NCBI RefSeq assembly: GCF_040183065.1
Contig: NC_091122.1
Location: forward strand, 157,556,955 to 157,620,954
Direction of reading: 5' to 3'
Source of the DNA: Periplaneta americana
Taxonomy: Eukaryota; Arthropoda; Insecta; Blattodea; Blattidae
DNA: 64,000 bases
In this document: one piece after another, positions 42,505 through 53,634 of the stretch
Layout: each line of letters begins with the position of its first letter
How positions within the stretch are numbered: the stretch's first letter is position 1
The notes under the pieces: model-generated
What the model was told of the DNA's origin: nothing
What the model saw: only the letters and a program-made list of their open reading frames with translations
The model's database searches: none
Translations under genes and position numbers: made by a program

Positions 42505-42579
42505 TTTTTTTAATTGGTTATTTTACGACGCTATATCAACTGCTGTAAGTATCTAGCGTGTGAATAAGATGGTGATAAT
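42505..42579 (-). mobile_element. SINE type A, 3' part (split by hAT)
   Basis: GGTTATTTTACGACGCTATA and TCTAGCGTGTGAATAAGATG are the tail side of SINE A in reverse. The remainder continues at 43799. Confidence 0.7.
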
Positions 42580-42819
42580 TAGGAACCGGATTTGTAAGTT
42601 TTACCTTTTTTTTTTTCCTTGCTTCTGAAATCCTAATTTCTTCAATACTTTTCCGAATCATGATCATAGGAGTCGTATATGTGAATTCTGATTAACCTAA
42701 AAAACCTAAATTGGACCTTAGTACTTAAAAAAACCTAAATCATTGTTGATGAGCGTTATCCTGTATTTATTGTGTTATATATTGATTTTTTTTATTTAGA
42801 GAGAAATATCAATATATTT

Positions 42820-42820
<1 letters not shown>

Positions 42821-42881
<61 letters not shown>
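42821..42881. repeat. (GA)n microsatellite
   Basis: About 30 GA units inside the hAT relic. Confidence 0.95.
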
Positions 42882-42882
<1 letters not shown>

Positions 42883-42889
42883 ACTCGAC

Positions 42890-43353
42890 GGGAGGAGGTT
42901 CTCTCAATTCCTAAGGCAAAATCTGTACTTAGCACTGAAATCTATGGCTCTCTTGCTTTTCTCAAGGCACATTTTAGTGACCTTTCAAAATATATTGAGT
43001 AGGCATACTTGGAATCTTCGTCACTACAACTGAAAGATGCAATTGGTGTCAATGACTCGCTTTTACAGAAACAAGTACCAGGACCCGTGGATGAAGCCGT
43101 CACATTAAAACTGAAGAAATCCAGGGTTTGAATAAATGAAAAATGTGTGCTCCAGGGGGAAAGCTTCAATAGTCAGTTACCGTCGGTATCTGCTGCAGTG
43201 GCAGCGATGAAATTTGCACCTATGGCGTCATGTTCTGCCAAAAGAACCTTTTCGTTCTTCAAATGCATTTTGAGAGACAATAGAAAAAACTTCTCGGTCG
43301 AGAATCTTGAAAAGTATTTGGTCATATATTGCAACCAGGAACAGTACCAGTAA
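42890..43353 (+). pseudogene. hAT transposase C-terminal relic
   Basis: After two in-frame stops (near 43000 and 43128) the frame ends with SAVAAMKFAPMASCSAKRTF-type sequence and SFFKCILRDNRKNFSVENLE, then KYLVIYCNQ. The pattern xRTFSxxKxILxDNRxNFxxENLEKYLVxxCN is what I know from the C-terminal dimerisation end of a hAT subgroup. Upstream, FLKAHFSDLSKYIE and SLQLKDAIGVNDSLLQKQ are also readable. The catalytic DDE region is absent. Confidence 0.65.
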
Positions 43354-43798
43354 ATAATGTTGTTTTGTTTGTTGGTTTGTTATTTTTTCAAATAATTCTT
43401 GATCAAGTTTGAACAAATTTAATTCAAAAGTTGTGTGTGTACTGTACCTTTTATCTATTGAAAATTTGAATTTATGTAATTATATCAAGACAAATTATAT
43501 TAGATAGAATGTTAATTATTACAATAATTTATTGAAATTATAAATAATGTTAAAGGGAAAGGAGCAAAAATTTCGAATCTTATAAATTTTGATAAATATT
43601 TTGGTTCTTGAAAAGATCAGTTTCTGGTTCATGTTGCCTTAATAAATAGGCTATATAGATATTTAATTTTTAAGAATAGCCGTAAGGATACATTTTTAAC
43701 GATCTGGCAGTTTTTGCGACCCTTTTCAGAGGTTGGACATAAAACCTATTCCAAAAACCTAAAATGGTCTTTTTAAGAACCTAAAAATCCGGTCGCTA

Positions 43799-43872
43799 GT
43801 GATAATGCTAGCGAGATGAGTCCAGAGTCCAGCACCGAAAGTTACTCAGCATTTTGTCTTAACTCTTAAGCA
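43799..43872 (-). mobile_element. SINE type A, middle part (split by hAT)
   Basis: GTGATAATGCTAGCGAGATG, AGTCCAGCACCGAAAGTTAC and CAGCATTTTGTCTTAACTCTT: the body of SINE A in reverse. Its head is missing. Confidence 0.7.
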
Positions 43873-44322
43873 GACGCGCGAGATGTTTTCAACGCTCCAG
43901 TCACATATACGGAGCTGTTAAATAATATTATAGGTGAGTAACTCTGTAATTCTGAAACTTTGAATACCTTTCTTAGAATTGGTAAGGCAACAATAACCGC
44001 AAACATGTTTGAAATCGGAATTCCCATATTCTAGATAATAAAGTTTTAAGTGATGTGGGGTGACGAAATGTTACAAAAATGCTGCTATTGTAAATAGTGA
44101 CAATGACTAAACTGACCATACTTATGTAACAAATAATAATAATAATGGATGTTAAGTAGTGATTGTGCGCACAGAAAAAATCCAGAAAGGAAGTCTGGAA
44201 AGGAAGATAAAAAATAAATTATGATTAGGAGTGAACAGACGTTCGAATATTACATGTGAACCAATATTGAAATATTACCATTACTCTACATTGATTATAA
44301 CTTTGTGATAGGTATTAAAGTA
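43873..44322. other. Unassigned stretch
   Basis: No recognised family. Confidence 0.3.
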
Positions 44323-45570
44323 TCTATATATATATATAATTTGAACTGGTAATGGAAATTACGGGAAAACGGCTGAACGGATTTTAATGAGTGACCCCTC
44401 ATTTTCATGCCTGGCATCCGAAGTTTTTCGGAAAAGTAGTAGTTTTCAGTGAAATGTCAATTTTCCTACATAATTTTCCTATTTTCCAAACTCCATCTGC
44501 TGTCAGTTTTGAGAACTAATTTTAATGAATCACGGCCGACTTGATTGAATTTCAGAACAAAACACACACTACAATAAACAATAGGCTAGTACACGAAGGC
44601 CATGACCTGCAGGATTGCCGACATATTTAGAGCTCAATTCAATTTGTTATTAAAAATTGATTCTGCAGTGTATAATTTTCTGAGTACAGCTGTGTGTTGG
44701 ATATTCAAATCTACGAAACTTGAGGTGGTTTGATGACATTATTACCATTAGAAATTAAATATTATTATAGTTAATATCATGATGCATCTATTTTTCATTA
44801 ATTGTACATAATATTGGTGCTATATTTATGACATGAAAGTGAAATGTTTTGAGGTTATGTAAGTAAATGTAGAGAATATCTTAATTTAGATGTTCATTTC
44901 TATAATTAATGATTGGCTGCTATGTATAACTACAAAGCTTAAGTAAGATAATAATATTGTTATTAAAAATCAAATATTTTTATACTTATTAACCCAGTGG
45001 TTGCGTCTTTTTCACATACTTAATGGCGGTGTAGTGTAGATATTGATATGTGTCATTGTCTTCAGTATTGGCTCGAGAGAGCGCAAAAATTACAGTTCCT
45101 AAGGAAAGATAAAAAGGTATTACTTACTGATAAAATAAGAGGCCTAGAAAATTTTGTAGTCTCCAGATCATTTCAGCAAGATCTCTTAGTAGGATAAAAT
45201 AATTTTATGCTCTATATTTCAAGTTCTACATGCAGCAGCTATACGAAAATGCTATTGTTCGAAAGCTTAGCAAACCTGACATTTTTTTAACTTTTGCCTA
45301 CAATCCACAATGACCTGAAATAGCTACTGCTATCGTCCTGACGTTGATACTTGCGTTTTCGCGTTGAAACTCAAAAACTGAAGTTGGATAGGTTCAAGAA
45401 AAAGTATTTGGCCTAAAAAAATCCATTGGGAGGGAGTATGTTTCACTATTATGGAAGCAAATAACTATAAAAAAAGACAAGTATTCTTCATGGAAAATAA
45501 ATCTGAAAAATTTTTATTTGAACGTCTAACGAACTTAGTTTGCAGCAGCATTTGCTGCACAAGCCACTAG
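44323..45570 (+). mobile_element. Non-autonomous Helitron, second family
   Basis: Begins TCTATATATATATATAATTT after an A. Ends with the hairpin GCAGCATTTGCTGC then ACAAGCCACTAG, followed by T. TC/CTAG ends, an 11-12 bp gap after the hairpin and A|T insertion identify a Helitron. No Rep/helicase frame in 1248 bp. TAGGCTA at 44582-44588. Confidence 0.8.
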
Positions 45571-45700
45571 TTTCATATAAATAAAAAGATCGACATTTTA
45601 ATTGTTCACAAAAACATAGCCCATCATTAATTCACAAAAACATAGCCCATATGAACCCATGATATTTGGGATGTCAGCAACACCCCGTGCGATTCTTAAG
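45571..45700. other. Short spacer with a direct repeat
   Basis: TTCACAAAAACATAGCCCAT is repeated at 45604 and 45631. Confidence 0.5.
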
Positions 45701-46527
45701 CCTTGGTTTTTCTGAACCGACGCATGCGACGTGCGAGGTGCGAGGGGGTCTCTCACAAATCCGGACTACACGAGAGACAGTGAGTGGTTTCTATAACTGC
45801 GACGTGCGAGGTCTGCGTGGCAGTGACCTAGTCTACCTCTATTGAAAGTTGAAACACAATGCGAAATCCTTATTAAGTTTTATGGTTTTCCAAGAAAAGT
45901 TCCACCTTGTTGTCAGCTCATTTTCCTAGCATATGAAATACATACTTTTCTGGGATTCGTCCCCCTCATCCCTTATAAAATATCCATGTCTACACTGTGT
46001 GCAAGTGAGAGCGTAACTACCTTCTTCTCTTTCTAAAATCTGGTAATTCGTTTATAATAGAGACCAGTCTTCTGTTTCGGCTGCAGTTTCTATACTGAGT
46101 TTGTATATGAAGGTTGTGTGTTTAGTTTGATAAAGAAAAAAAAATCAGTTTTTTGTGGTCTGTGAAAAGTGTAAACTCCATTATGTCATATGAGAATTTG
46201 AGAGGTAAACTCGGTGAAACGTTTGGATTTAAATTGAATGATCGTGAGAAGTGCTTGACAGAAAAAAGTTTTTTTTTTTTTCGTGTTTAGTGGTGCAGGA
46301 AACATTGTTACTAAACGTAGAACAGCACTTAATTCGGAGCATGTAAATGCATTCACGTGTTTAAAATCATGGATGAAGCAATATTAACTAGGTGAGTCTT
46401 CATACTTTTTGTTATTTATGTTTGTCTCAAAAATTCCCGGTAAAACTGACACAATAAATTATAAGCCTCATAATAAATATGTTAGTAAGTAATGAAAATA
46501 GTTGTTTTGTAATATAACGATACAATA

Positions 46528-47375
46528 TACAGGGTGTAACAACTTTAATGTTTAGAATTTCTGGAACATGTTCCCTGACACGTTCTACGTCGATTAAACC
46601 TAACATACCTATATCCAAGTTCTATAGGTTTGGAGTATTTGTACCCCAAAGTTAAATTTTTTAGTTTAATTTTATCGCTGAATACTGAAAGAAGTAACAC
46701 CAATTTCCGAAAGTGACATGTCTATGTCATTATTTTTATTAGTACCATATTACATTTTAATATCAACTACTTGTGAGTATGAAAGAAGCAGTGCAAAGTT
46801 GAAAAAAATGTCCTTAAGATTCCAAACACTGTACTTCTTGAAATTTGCCAATAGGCACGTGAAAATACCTGTGCACTAGGAATCCTACGATTTCGGAACC
46901 GTGCTTGATATGCCAAAACAGCTGCTGTTGCATTGCCATCACACAGTCCATACACATGAACTATGTCGGCGTATTCCTGATGTGTGTACACAAAAGGCAC
47001 GTTTTAATGGTCAAAACTCAATAAAAAGACTAGTCACAATACGGTTTATTTTTCTCACAACTGTTATTTTAAACTGTTGTCTGTTTCGTTTCCTTAGCAA
47101 CCTAAACAATTTTGATTTAATTTCTCTTAAAAGTAAAATTTCCTTCATTCACTGCTTTTCAAATGTTTCTTATGTATCTCTACTTAGTAATGCCATAAAA
47201 TAGGCCTTGTATAAACGGTACAATGCTTGGAGCTGCAAGAAGTTCTATTTTTTCCAGCTCTGTTATCTCTGTAACCTCTCAATTTCGGATATAGGTATGT
47301 TAGGTTTAATCAACGTAGAATGTGTCGGGGACCATGTTCCAGAAATTCTAAACATTAAAGTTGTTACACTCTGTA
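46528..47375 (-). mobile_element. TACAGGGTG element with ~92 bp TIRs and DUF4817 remnant
   Basis: TACAGGGTGTAACAACTTTA at the left and TACAGAGTGTAACAACTTTA (minus strand) at the right start inverted repeats that run to CTAACATACCTATATCC. TA flanks fit a Tc1/mariner-like target. Only the N-terminal helix-turn-helix coding part is kept. Confidence 0.8.
46770..47000 (-). pseudogene. DUF4817 helix-turn-helix fragment
   Basis: Reads YTHQEYADIVHVYGLCDGNA, TAAVLAYQARFRNRRIPSAQ and VFSRAYWQI before losing similarity. This is the N-terminal DNA-binding region (DUF4817) commonly found in front of a DDE endonuclease in a Tc1/mariner-like group of insects. The catalytic part is absent, so the element is a deletion derivative. 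The related copy at 57251-58127 keeps both ends of the protein. Confidence 0.65.
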
Positions 47376-47712
47376 TACAGGTATACAACATTTAATATTT
47401 ATGCTTATCATCGAACACAAGTTAAATTTAACAATAATTGTGTATTATAGTATATTAAAACATTTTTTCCAACTCGATCAAAACTCGAATAATCTATCGA
47501 TTAATCGATTAAATTCAAATAGTTACTCGATTGAATTCAAATAGTTAATCGATTAAATATTTTTATCGAAACTAATGGAAACACTCACTATCTCTCGTGT
47601 AGTCCGGATTTGTACGAGGCGGGCCTCACACCTCGCACGTCGCATGCGTCGGTTCAGAAAAACCAAGGATTTAATGTTACAAAGTTAGGCGTGACTGCTT
47701 AATGGTTAATAG

Positions 47713-47835
47713 GATGAGGAAAACCCCAGAAAAAATCTCAACCAGGTAACTTGTCCCAACCAGGATTTTAACCCGGACGTGCTAATTTCACGGTCATACG
47801 TACTAATCGTTATTCCATAGCGGTTGACGAGAATG
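47713..47835 (-). mobile_element. SINE type A, head-side fragment
   Basis: GAGGAAAACCCCAGAAAAAA, TCTCAACCAGGTAACTTGTC and a decayed B box (minus strand GGGTTAAAATCC) with head GACCGTGAAATTAGCACGTC. Confidence 0.65.
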
Positions 47836-48884
47836 AGTGGGGCATATAAGTAATTTACAATGTTATACTGTGCATATTTAGACTAAATGGTATGACAAGA
47901 ATTGGTGACACTCTTCAAAGCGCGTCTCCTCTTGATTGGAGATACATTGTTGTGTCAGTTAATTTAGTAGTTGGATAATTAAGAGACTATGACAAGACTA
48001 CTTAGTTTAACTCTTTGTGCTCGTATTCATGGATCTACAGGTTCTCGCCACAATGAAGGGTTTGTTTAGAACTTGGCTGCTCAAGGAAGACCGGAGACTA
48101 GCATCCTTCAAGACTTGGCAGCGATGCTCGAGACGGACAGACGACGCCTCCAGACTGAAGAGCCGGTTCTATGTGATGCTGAATTATTGTGAACTGTGAA
48201 GGCTAATGAATACATTAACATTCTAGAGGCGCCAAGCAAACAAAACAATGCAATCACAATAGTCTGCGCTTCCTAGTGGCGACGTCATTCAATTTTCTGC
48301 TTCTTTAGGAAATTTGCCGGATACAGTTTGTGCTGTCTGCGATGGTAACAAAACTAGAGCTAGACCTAGTAGATTTTCGCAAACACGATAAATGAATGCG
48401 AAATATGCCCAAATGCTGCCAAAATAAGTAATTTTATGTTTGAAAGCATCGTAAGTAGGCCCCGTATTTCCAAACTCTGTCTTGGTTAAGCGATCGACGA
48501 GCCCTGAATTCTGTTATTCTCTTTATTTCAAATTCTAAGCACCGCTATCCCAATCTACTTGGCTTTTAGTTTTCAAAATTTATCCCCATATCATCAGCTA
48601 AGCCCCTACCAGATGCTCATTATATCCTGGCACAAGATATTTAACTTATGTACATTCTTCAGTCTATAGGGTAAAGGTTGGTAATATTGTGATAGACTAC
48701 TAATAATATTCTGATAGTACTCTATGAGAATTCTTTACAATTTTATTGGCGAGAGAAGGACCGGTTTTGTGCAGAATCGTATCCACAAACATTTTATGTA
48801 TTTTAGTTTAATTCTGCTACACAGTTTATTTCAGTGTTTAATTAATAGTTCATAGTATTTTGTTGTTTAATTTGTAAATGACTC
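47836..48884. other. Unassigned stretch
   Basis: A 60-codon frame at 48017-48199 is not recognised. The last part may already be LINE 3' UTR. Confidence 0.3.
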
Positions 48885-49015
48885 TTGTATACATGTAACT
48901 CTCATCTAAATCAAATTGTTGAATTCTTTGTAAGTTCATGCATATGTATATACACTTTTTGCTGGTTGAGTGGAAGAGAAGGCCTTACGGCCTTAACTCT
49001 GCCAGCTAAAATAAA

Positions 49016-49070
<55 letters not shown>

Positions 49071-49078
49071 CTCAGTCC
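48885..49078 (+). mobile_element. LINE 3' terminus with perfect AAGGCC/GGCCTT hairpin
   Basis: GTTGAGTGGAAGAGAAGGCC, TTAC loop, GGCCTTAACTCTGCCAGC, AAATAAATC and a (ATT)n tail to about 49070. The stem AAGGCC/GGCCTT is perfect here. Coding part absent. Confidence 0.75.
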
Positions 49079-49590
49079 TGTTGCTTAGCAAGTGACTAAC
49101 TCATTCCCGTTGCTTAGCAAGTTACTAACTCATTCCCGTTGCTTAGCAAGTGACTAACTCATTCCCGTTGCTTAGCAAGTGACTAACTCATTCCCGTTGC
49201 TTAGCAAGTTACTGACTCATTCCCGTTGCTTAGCAAGTTACTAACTCATTCCCGTTGCTTAGCAAGTTACTAACTCATTCCCGTTGCTTAGCAAGTTACT
49301 AACTCATTCCCGTTGCATAGCAAGTTACTAACTCATTTCCGTTGCTTAGCAAGTTACTAACTCATTCCCGTTGCTTAGCAAGTTACTAACTCATTCCCGT
49401 TGCTTAGCAAGTGACTAACTCATTCCCGTTGCTTAGCAAGTTACTAACTCATTCCCGTTGCTTAGCAAGTTACTAACTCATTCCCGTTGCTTAGCAAGTT
49501 ACTAACTCATTCCCGTTGCTTAGCAAGTTACTAACTCATTCCCGTTGCTTAGCAAGTGACTAACTCATTCCCGTTGCTTATTAAGTGACT
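49079..49590. repeat. 29 bp minisatellite (GTTGCTTAGCAAGTTACTAACTCATTCCC type)
   Basis: About 17 units of exactly 29 bp in two variants (AGTTACT and AGTGACT), with TTGCTTAGCA and ACTCATTCCCG landmarks. It abuts the LINE tail. There are no variable spacers, so this is not a CRISPR array. Confidence 0.95.
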
Positions 49591-49904
49591 TGAGATGATT
49601 CAACTTTCGTAACGTTTCATCCACTTGCAACTCGGATGTAAACATTCCAAGTTAAAAAGAAATTTGTTTCGAAAAATATGACACATAATTTCTCATAATG
49701 AACCATTAGCATTCGTTCACTTAATAATGTTATTCCAAGCTTTCTACCCAAGTGTAGGTATTTCACTACTAACTCAGCATTCTCCAATCTTTCCCCATTT
49801 TCCACCTTCCTTCTAGTCTCCGTGTACGATCCACATATCTTAATGATATTTATCACCTGACCGCTACCTTCTTCTCGTTGCCAAATTTCCAGAACGGCCT
49901 CACT
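49591..49904. other. Unassigned stretch
   Basis: No recognised family before the SINE fragment. Confidence 0.3.
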
Positions 49905-49990
49905 TAGTCTCCTATCAAATTGAGTACCTACCGAGTTTTTCCCGGGGGTAAAAGGCGGTCGGAGCGTGATGCTGAACACACCACCTCATT
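49905..49990 (+). mobile_element. SINE type C fragment
   Basis: CTCCTATCAAATTGAGTACC, TTTTTCCCGGGGGTAAAAGG and CACACCACCTCATTCTAGTG match the body of the full copy at 37803-38106. Confidence 0.7.
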
Positions 49991-50478
49991 CTAGTGTCGC
50001 CATAACTTATCTTCTGTTTCTGAACTAATATTATAAACGGTTAAATACGCAAGAGTTGCAATCAAACGAGTAAGATTCCCGTGACACCTAATTGTCTCTT
50101 TGAGGATTTGATGTTAAAATCAACAGATATGATAAATCTTCTCAGGAAATGAGCAGACGTCATGACGTTCTTGTAAAACTGACGCCAGTAAATGTATTAG
50201 TTGTTTCAAAATAATGGTCACTCACTATCAGTAAAATTTCTTTTCATGTTCTTCCTTTCCATTTTAAGGCTAGAGAGAATATCATCGAAATGATAGCCGT
50301 CCAAATCTTGTATTTAAAATATCGGCATCCTAATCAATTCAAATGAACAAAAAAGTAAATGTAAATTAATGTTTAAAAAATACATAATGAAATTTTAAAA
50401 AAAGAATATTCTGCGACAAGATCTGGTGGCTATCAAAACGATAAACATTTATTGAAAATAAATAATATACATTGAATA
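49991..50478. other. Unassigned stretch
   Basis: No recognised element. AT-rich. Confidence 0.3.
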
Positions 50479-51015
50479 TTATAAAGATGAATAGAGATGG
50501 TGATTGATGATGTTCAGTGAAGATTTTAAAATGGTTGATGCAATTGTCTGAAGAGTCTTATCAGGAATCTTTAATTTTCTGAGGACCTCCAATGTAAATT
50601 TGGGAATTGTTCCTCGCGCACCAAACACAAGTCCAATGACATTCCAATCTTGAATATTATATTTATGACTGAGATCATCACAGCATGGAAGGTAAATAGC
50701 GCGTTTCTCTTCATGTACCTGCTTTGGTTGATCTTCATTAATTTCGAACCTTACAGTGGGGTCAAGAATGAGACGAGTTTTTTTTATCTCGGTCAATTAT
50801 TATGATGTCAGCACGCCGTGTAGATCCTTCCGCAGAAAGACATTGAACTTCCTCATATACTTCGTATTCACCATGTTCCCTTAATCTGTTAGCAATTATT
50901 GAGCGGACTGTGTTATGTCTGTCAATTCGCAGAAACCTAGCACGTGGGGTAACGTTTCATGCTCATTGCATCTCCTGCAATGGATATTGCTAAGGCTTCT
51001 AATCTTAAAAATTTG
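50479..51015 (-). pseudogene. R2-like LINE fragment: Cys/His motif plus restriction-like endonuclease
   Basis: From 51010 down: IHCRRCNEHETLPHVLG (C-x2-C...H-x4-H). After a frameshift comes RIDRHNTVRSIIANRLREHG, a YEEVQCLSAEGSTRRADIII segment, then a second frameshift in an A-rich run, and LILDPTVRFEINEDQPKQVH, YNIQDWNVIGLVFGARGTIP and an IASTILKSSLNIINHHLY end. The order zinc motif, R-x-DxxxxDxx, then ILDPTVRFE fits the C-terminal end of restriction-like-endonuclease LINEs (R2/NeSL-type), which nick the target and prime reverse transcription. No RT domain upstream; at least two frameshifts. Class is from recalled motif order. Confidence 0.65.
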
Positions 51016-51732
51016 AAACGTTGTGGTTTGTGTACCTTAATTAGTACTGGAGTAAAATATCAAATCTATAGGCCTATCTCTCTTTCTGAATAAGCCACAT
51101 TGCTTCGTCTCTCTTTTTGTAAATGACTTCATTTCTTGTTCTCAATTTACAGTTCTGATTTGTCATTGAGTTTAAGGATATATTTACGCAATTTCTCGAT
51201 GTAAACACAAAATGGCGCTCTCACAACGATATCGGCCAGAGAAAATTAAATTGATAACGGATAAACATCCGTGTCGTAGATGAGCTCACATTCATCTTCG
51301 TAACTGTTCAGCGTTACAGCTAAGTAAGACATTAGGCTACGTACACAATGGATAGGTAAGCTTAACTGTGATTTAGAAAGGCATATTTTAACGACATATT
51401 TTTAGATTTTTTTTTTATTTAATAATAATATATACATAAAAACGTTGCATTAAAATACCCCGAAAGAGCAAAGCTACTTTGTAGACAAGATACTTAAGAA
51501 AAAAGCTCACATAAAGATGATAATAAAATTAGTAAATAATAATACTAGTAATAACTGAGTGAAAAAAGAGACGATGTTGAGTTTGATGGCTTAATATTAA
51601 ATTATTAGTAGTATTATAATTAGTGCAGGTCATGTTGATATAATAACCAAGATAAAATAGAAAAATACACTTAGGATAGAAATAAACTTGTTTTACAATA
51701 CATGGTACATAATATATATACAGGGAAGTCTG
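51016..51732. other. Unassigned stretch
   Basis: AT-rich. TAGGCCTA at 51069, TAGGCTA at 51333. No gene recognised. Confidence 0.3.
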
Positions 51733-52335
51733 TCATATAATTTTTTTAATTCTGGATCTGAAAATTTCATTGCTTAAAGTAGTCAATTCTGGATGAAATT
51801 TTATTATCGAATTATATAGACGTGGACCATAATTTGTACTTTGTAGTAAAGCAGCAGATGTGAAACATTTAGGTTCAACTAATTTAAGAATTTCGTTTCG
51901 TCTTGTATTATGAGCATGTGGCTGAGCTACAAATTTCATTCTATTTTTATGATAGAATTTCATTAAAGAGTATTTATAAATTTGGTCAATTCTAAAAACA
52001 TTCAATTAGGAATGGATCAAATTTGTTGGATAATCCAATCGCCTTTTCAAACAAATTTTGATTATACGTTTTTGCAACATAATTAGAGGGAAAAAAACAG
52101 TTTTTGTAATGCCTCCCCATCCAGTTATACCATATTGGATAACAGATTCAACTATAGCCAAATAAACCAAACGTAATACATGAGTAGGCAAGTAATGTCG
52201 AAGGTTTACAAATTTGTAAGATGTTTTACGTATCCTGTTACATAAAAAGGTGATTTGTCTATCCCATTTCAAGTGCTGATCAACAATAATTCCCAGGTAT
52301 TTCACATCTACAGATTCTTTCGCTTGGTGACTTCA
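51733..52335 (-). pseudogene. RT family E C-terminal relic with one in-frame stop
   Basis: From 52335: SVDVKYLGIIVDQHLKWDRQ, SYKFVNLRHYLPTHVLRLVY, AIVESVIQYGITGWGG and RIIKICLKRRLDYPTNLIHS, a TAA stop at 52006-52008, then in the same frame QIYKYSLMKFYHKNRMKF, HNTRRNEILKLVEPKC, NYGPRLYNSIIKF and a stop at 51733. YLGIxxDxxLKW...YGITxWG is the classic connection/thumb pattern of CR1/Jockey-like RTs. Only one lesion is visible over nearly 200 codons, so the copy is fairly young. 5'-truncated. Confidence 0.75.
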
Positions 52336-52566
52336 ATGCTTGATTAAGACAGGTTCATAAAGTATTAACAGTAGCTAGTCTCAAACAGTAAATTAAATTG
52401 TATTTTTCTTATCTGTACTTAGGCCTATATATAGTCGCCCAACGCCATATCGCGACTGTCTGTAGTTTTTACTGTTGGGAATGAACTGTGATACTGTATC
52501 TCTTATTCCATGGCAATTAGGGTCCAATCCGTCATTCTGTATTTAACTGAAAATTAGTTATATCCA

Positions 52567-52680
52567 GTTGAGGAAAACCACGCAAAAACTTAGCCCAGAT
52601 TGGTCGGGACAGGGGATCGAACCCGGGGCCTCCCGAATGCGAGTCTCGATAACGTCCGAGCAACTTCGTTCGGTTAAACT
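52567..52680 (-). mobile_element. SINE head-side fragment
   Basis: Minus strand: GTTGCTCGGACGTTATCGAG (A-box region), CCCCGGGTTCGATCCCC (B box), GGGCTAAGTTTTTGCGTGGT and TTTTCCTCAAC. A separate head type; the tail is not visible. Confidence 0.6.
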
Positions 52681-53634
52681 TTCATATGTTTCTGAAAATA
52701 ATAGAAAAACGTGCAGTGGGAAAATTTATCTCTACATTTTTAAAGACTACAGTGATATATATATACTATAATACAGGGTGGAAGTGAAATAGTTTTCCAG
52801 ATTTTCAGAGATAATGGCTCATGTTACATGTAAAAAAACTATAATATCATACATAGTGGAAAGTTCGTAGTTTTTTTTTTTTTTCAGATAAAGAAATGTT
52901 TTTCCCAAATGTTTAACAACCTCTTATTCGGTAACTATTGCGAGTAGGATAGTCATTTTTTTTTCATATCGATAGGAAATCTAATAAATAATAATTTATC
53001 CCTCTGGAGTATTTCAATAACGTGGACGGTTTCCGTGTAAATTTAATTTTAAAAACCTCTAATTTCAAACCACTGCACAATACGAGCAAGTGGCAACGTC
53101 GAGGCAGAGAGCAGGTCACCTACAGAGACGCACTGAGTTCGTTGACCTCTTACATCTGTATTACAAGAAGAGTGTGTTAGCGGCGATGTTGCCGGACTGC
53201 TGAAACTTCCAACTTAATTTTCTAATTAACCGTGGATTTAACCACAGAACGATCATTTAATCAAAACGACTTAAGTAGAGTTAAGCTGTTATTGCACCCA
53301 GCACCTCAACTGTGAAGTAGTCGGATACATGGAATAAAGAAAACGTTCCTGTATCGGATAGATGGATACAGATTTTTTTTCTGAAATCAGCTAAAAACGC
53401 CTGGACTTTCAAGACTTTGTAACATCGTAGAATTTCTTTGCCTTCTAGGAAGTAGGCTACAGTAGTCACTGAGAAAATATTTTCTGTTATGAACAGTATG
53501 TGGTCAAATGATAAATCTAGGTTAAATGTTGAGACAATGAGGAGTATGTTAGTTGTAAGGGAATACTGAATCATGGAATGTGAGAAGACTTAGGCCTACA
53601 AGGTGCTGAAAGACCGAAATTTGCTATATTGTTG
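52681..53634. other. Unassigned stretch
   Basis: TACAGGGTGGAAGTGAAAT at 52773 looks like a Tc1/mariner-type end, but no partner was found. An unrecognised 97-codon minus-strand frame lies at 53574-53281. Confidence 0.3.

Larger units (their letters stand above)
42580..43798 (+). mobile_element. hAT relic inserted in a SINE
   Basis: Target duplication GTGATAAT at 42572-42579 and 43799-43806. Left end TAGGAACCGGATTTGTAAGT; right end on the minus strand TAGCGACCGGATTTTTAGGT. The 1219 bp remnant keeps part of the C-terminal transposase region (42890-43353). The SINE halves on either side join in the right order when the insert is removed. Confidence 0.85.
45701..47668. mobile_element. DNA transposon with ~86 bp TIRs, carrying a nested element
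   Basis: The left end CCTTGGTTTTTCTGAACCGA and on to CGACGTGCGAGGTGCGAG and CTACACGAGAGACAGTGAGTG is mirrored from 47668 down to about 47583. The target duplication is unclear (TTCTTAAG against ATTTAATG). The interior has no recognised transposase. A second TIR element occupies 46528-47375. Superfamily undetermined. Confidence 0.75.

Noticed and set aside
45842..46036. 64-codon frame inside the outer TIR element as its transposase
   Set aside because: No catalytic or DNA-binding motif on either strand.
49079..49590. Regular 29 bp repeats that could suggest a CRISPR array
   Set aside because: Units are contiguous with no unique spacers, and the context is animal DNA.
52773..52860. Possible Tc1/mariner end TACAGGGTGGAAGTG
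   Set aside because: No matching inverted end within several kilobases.
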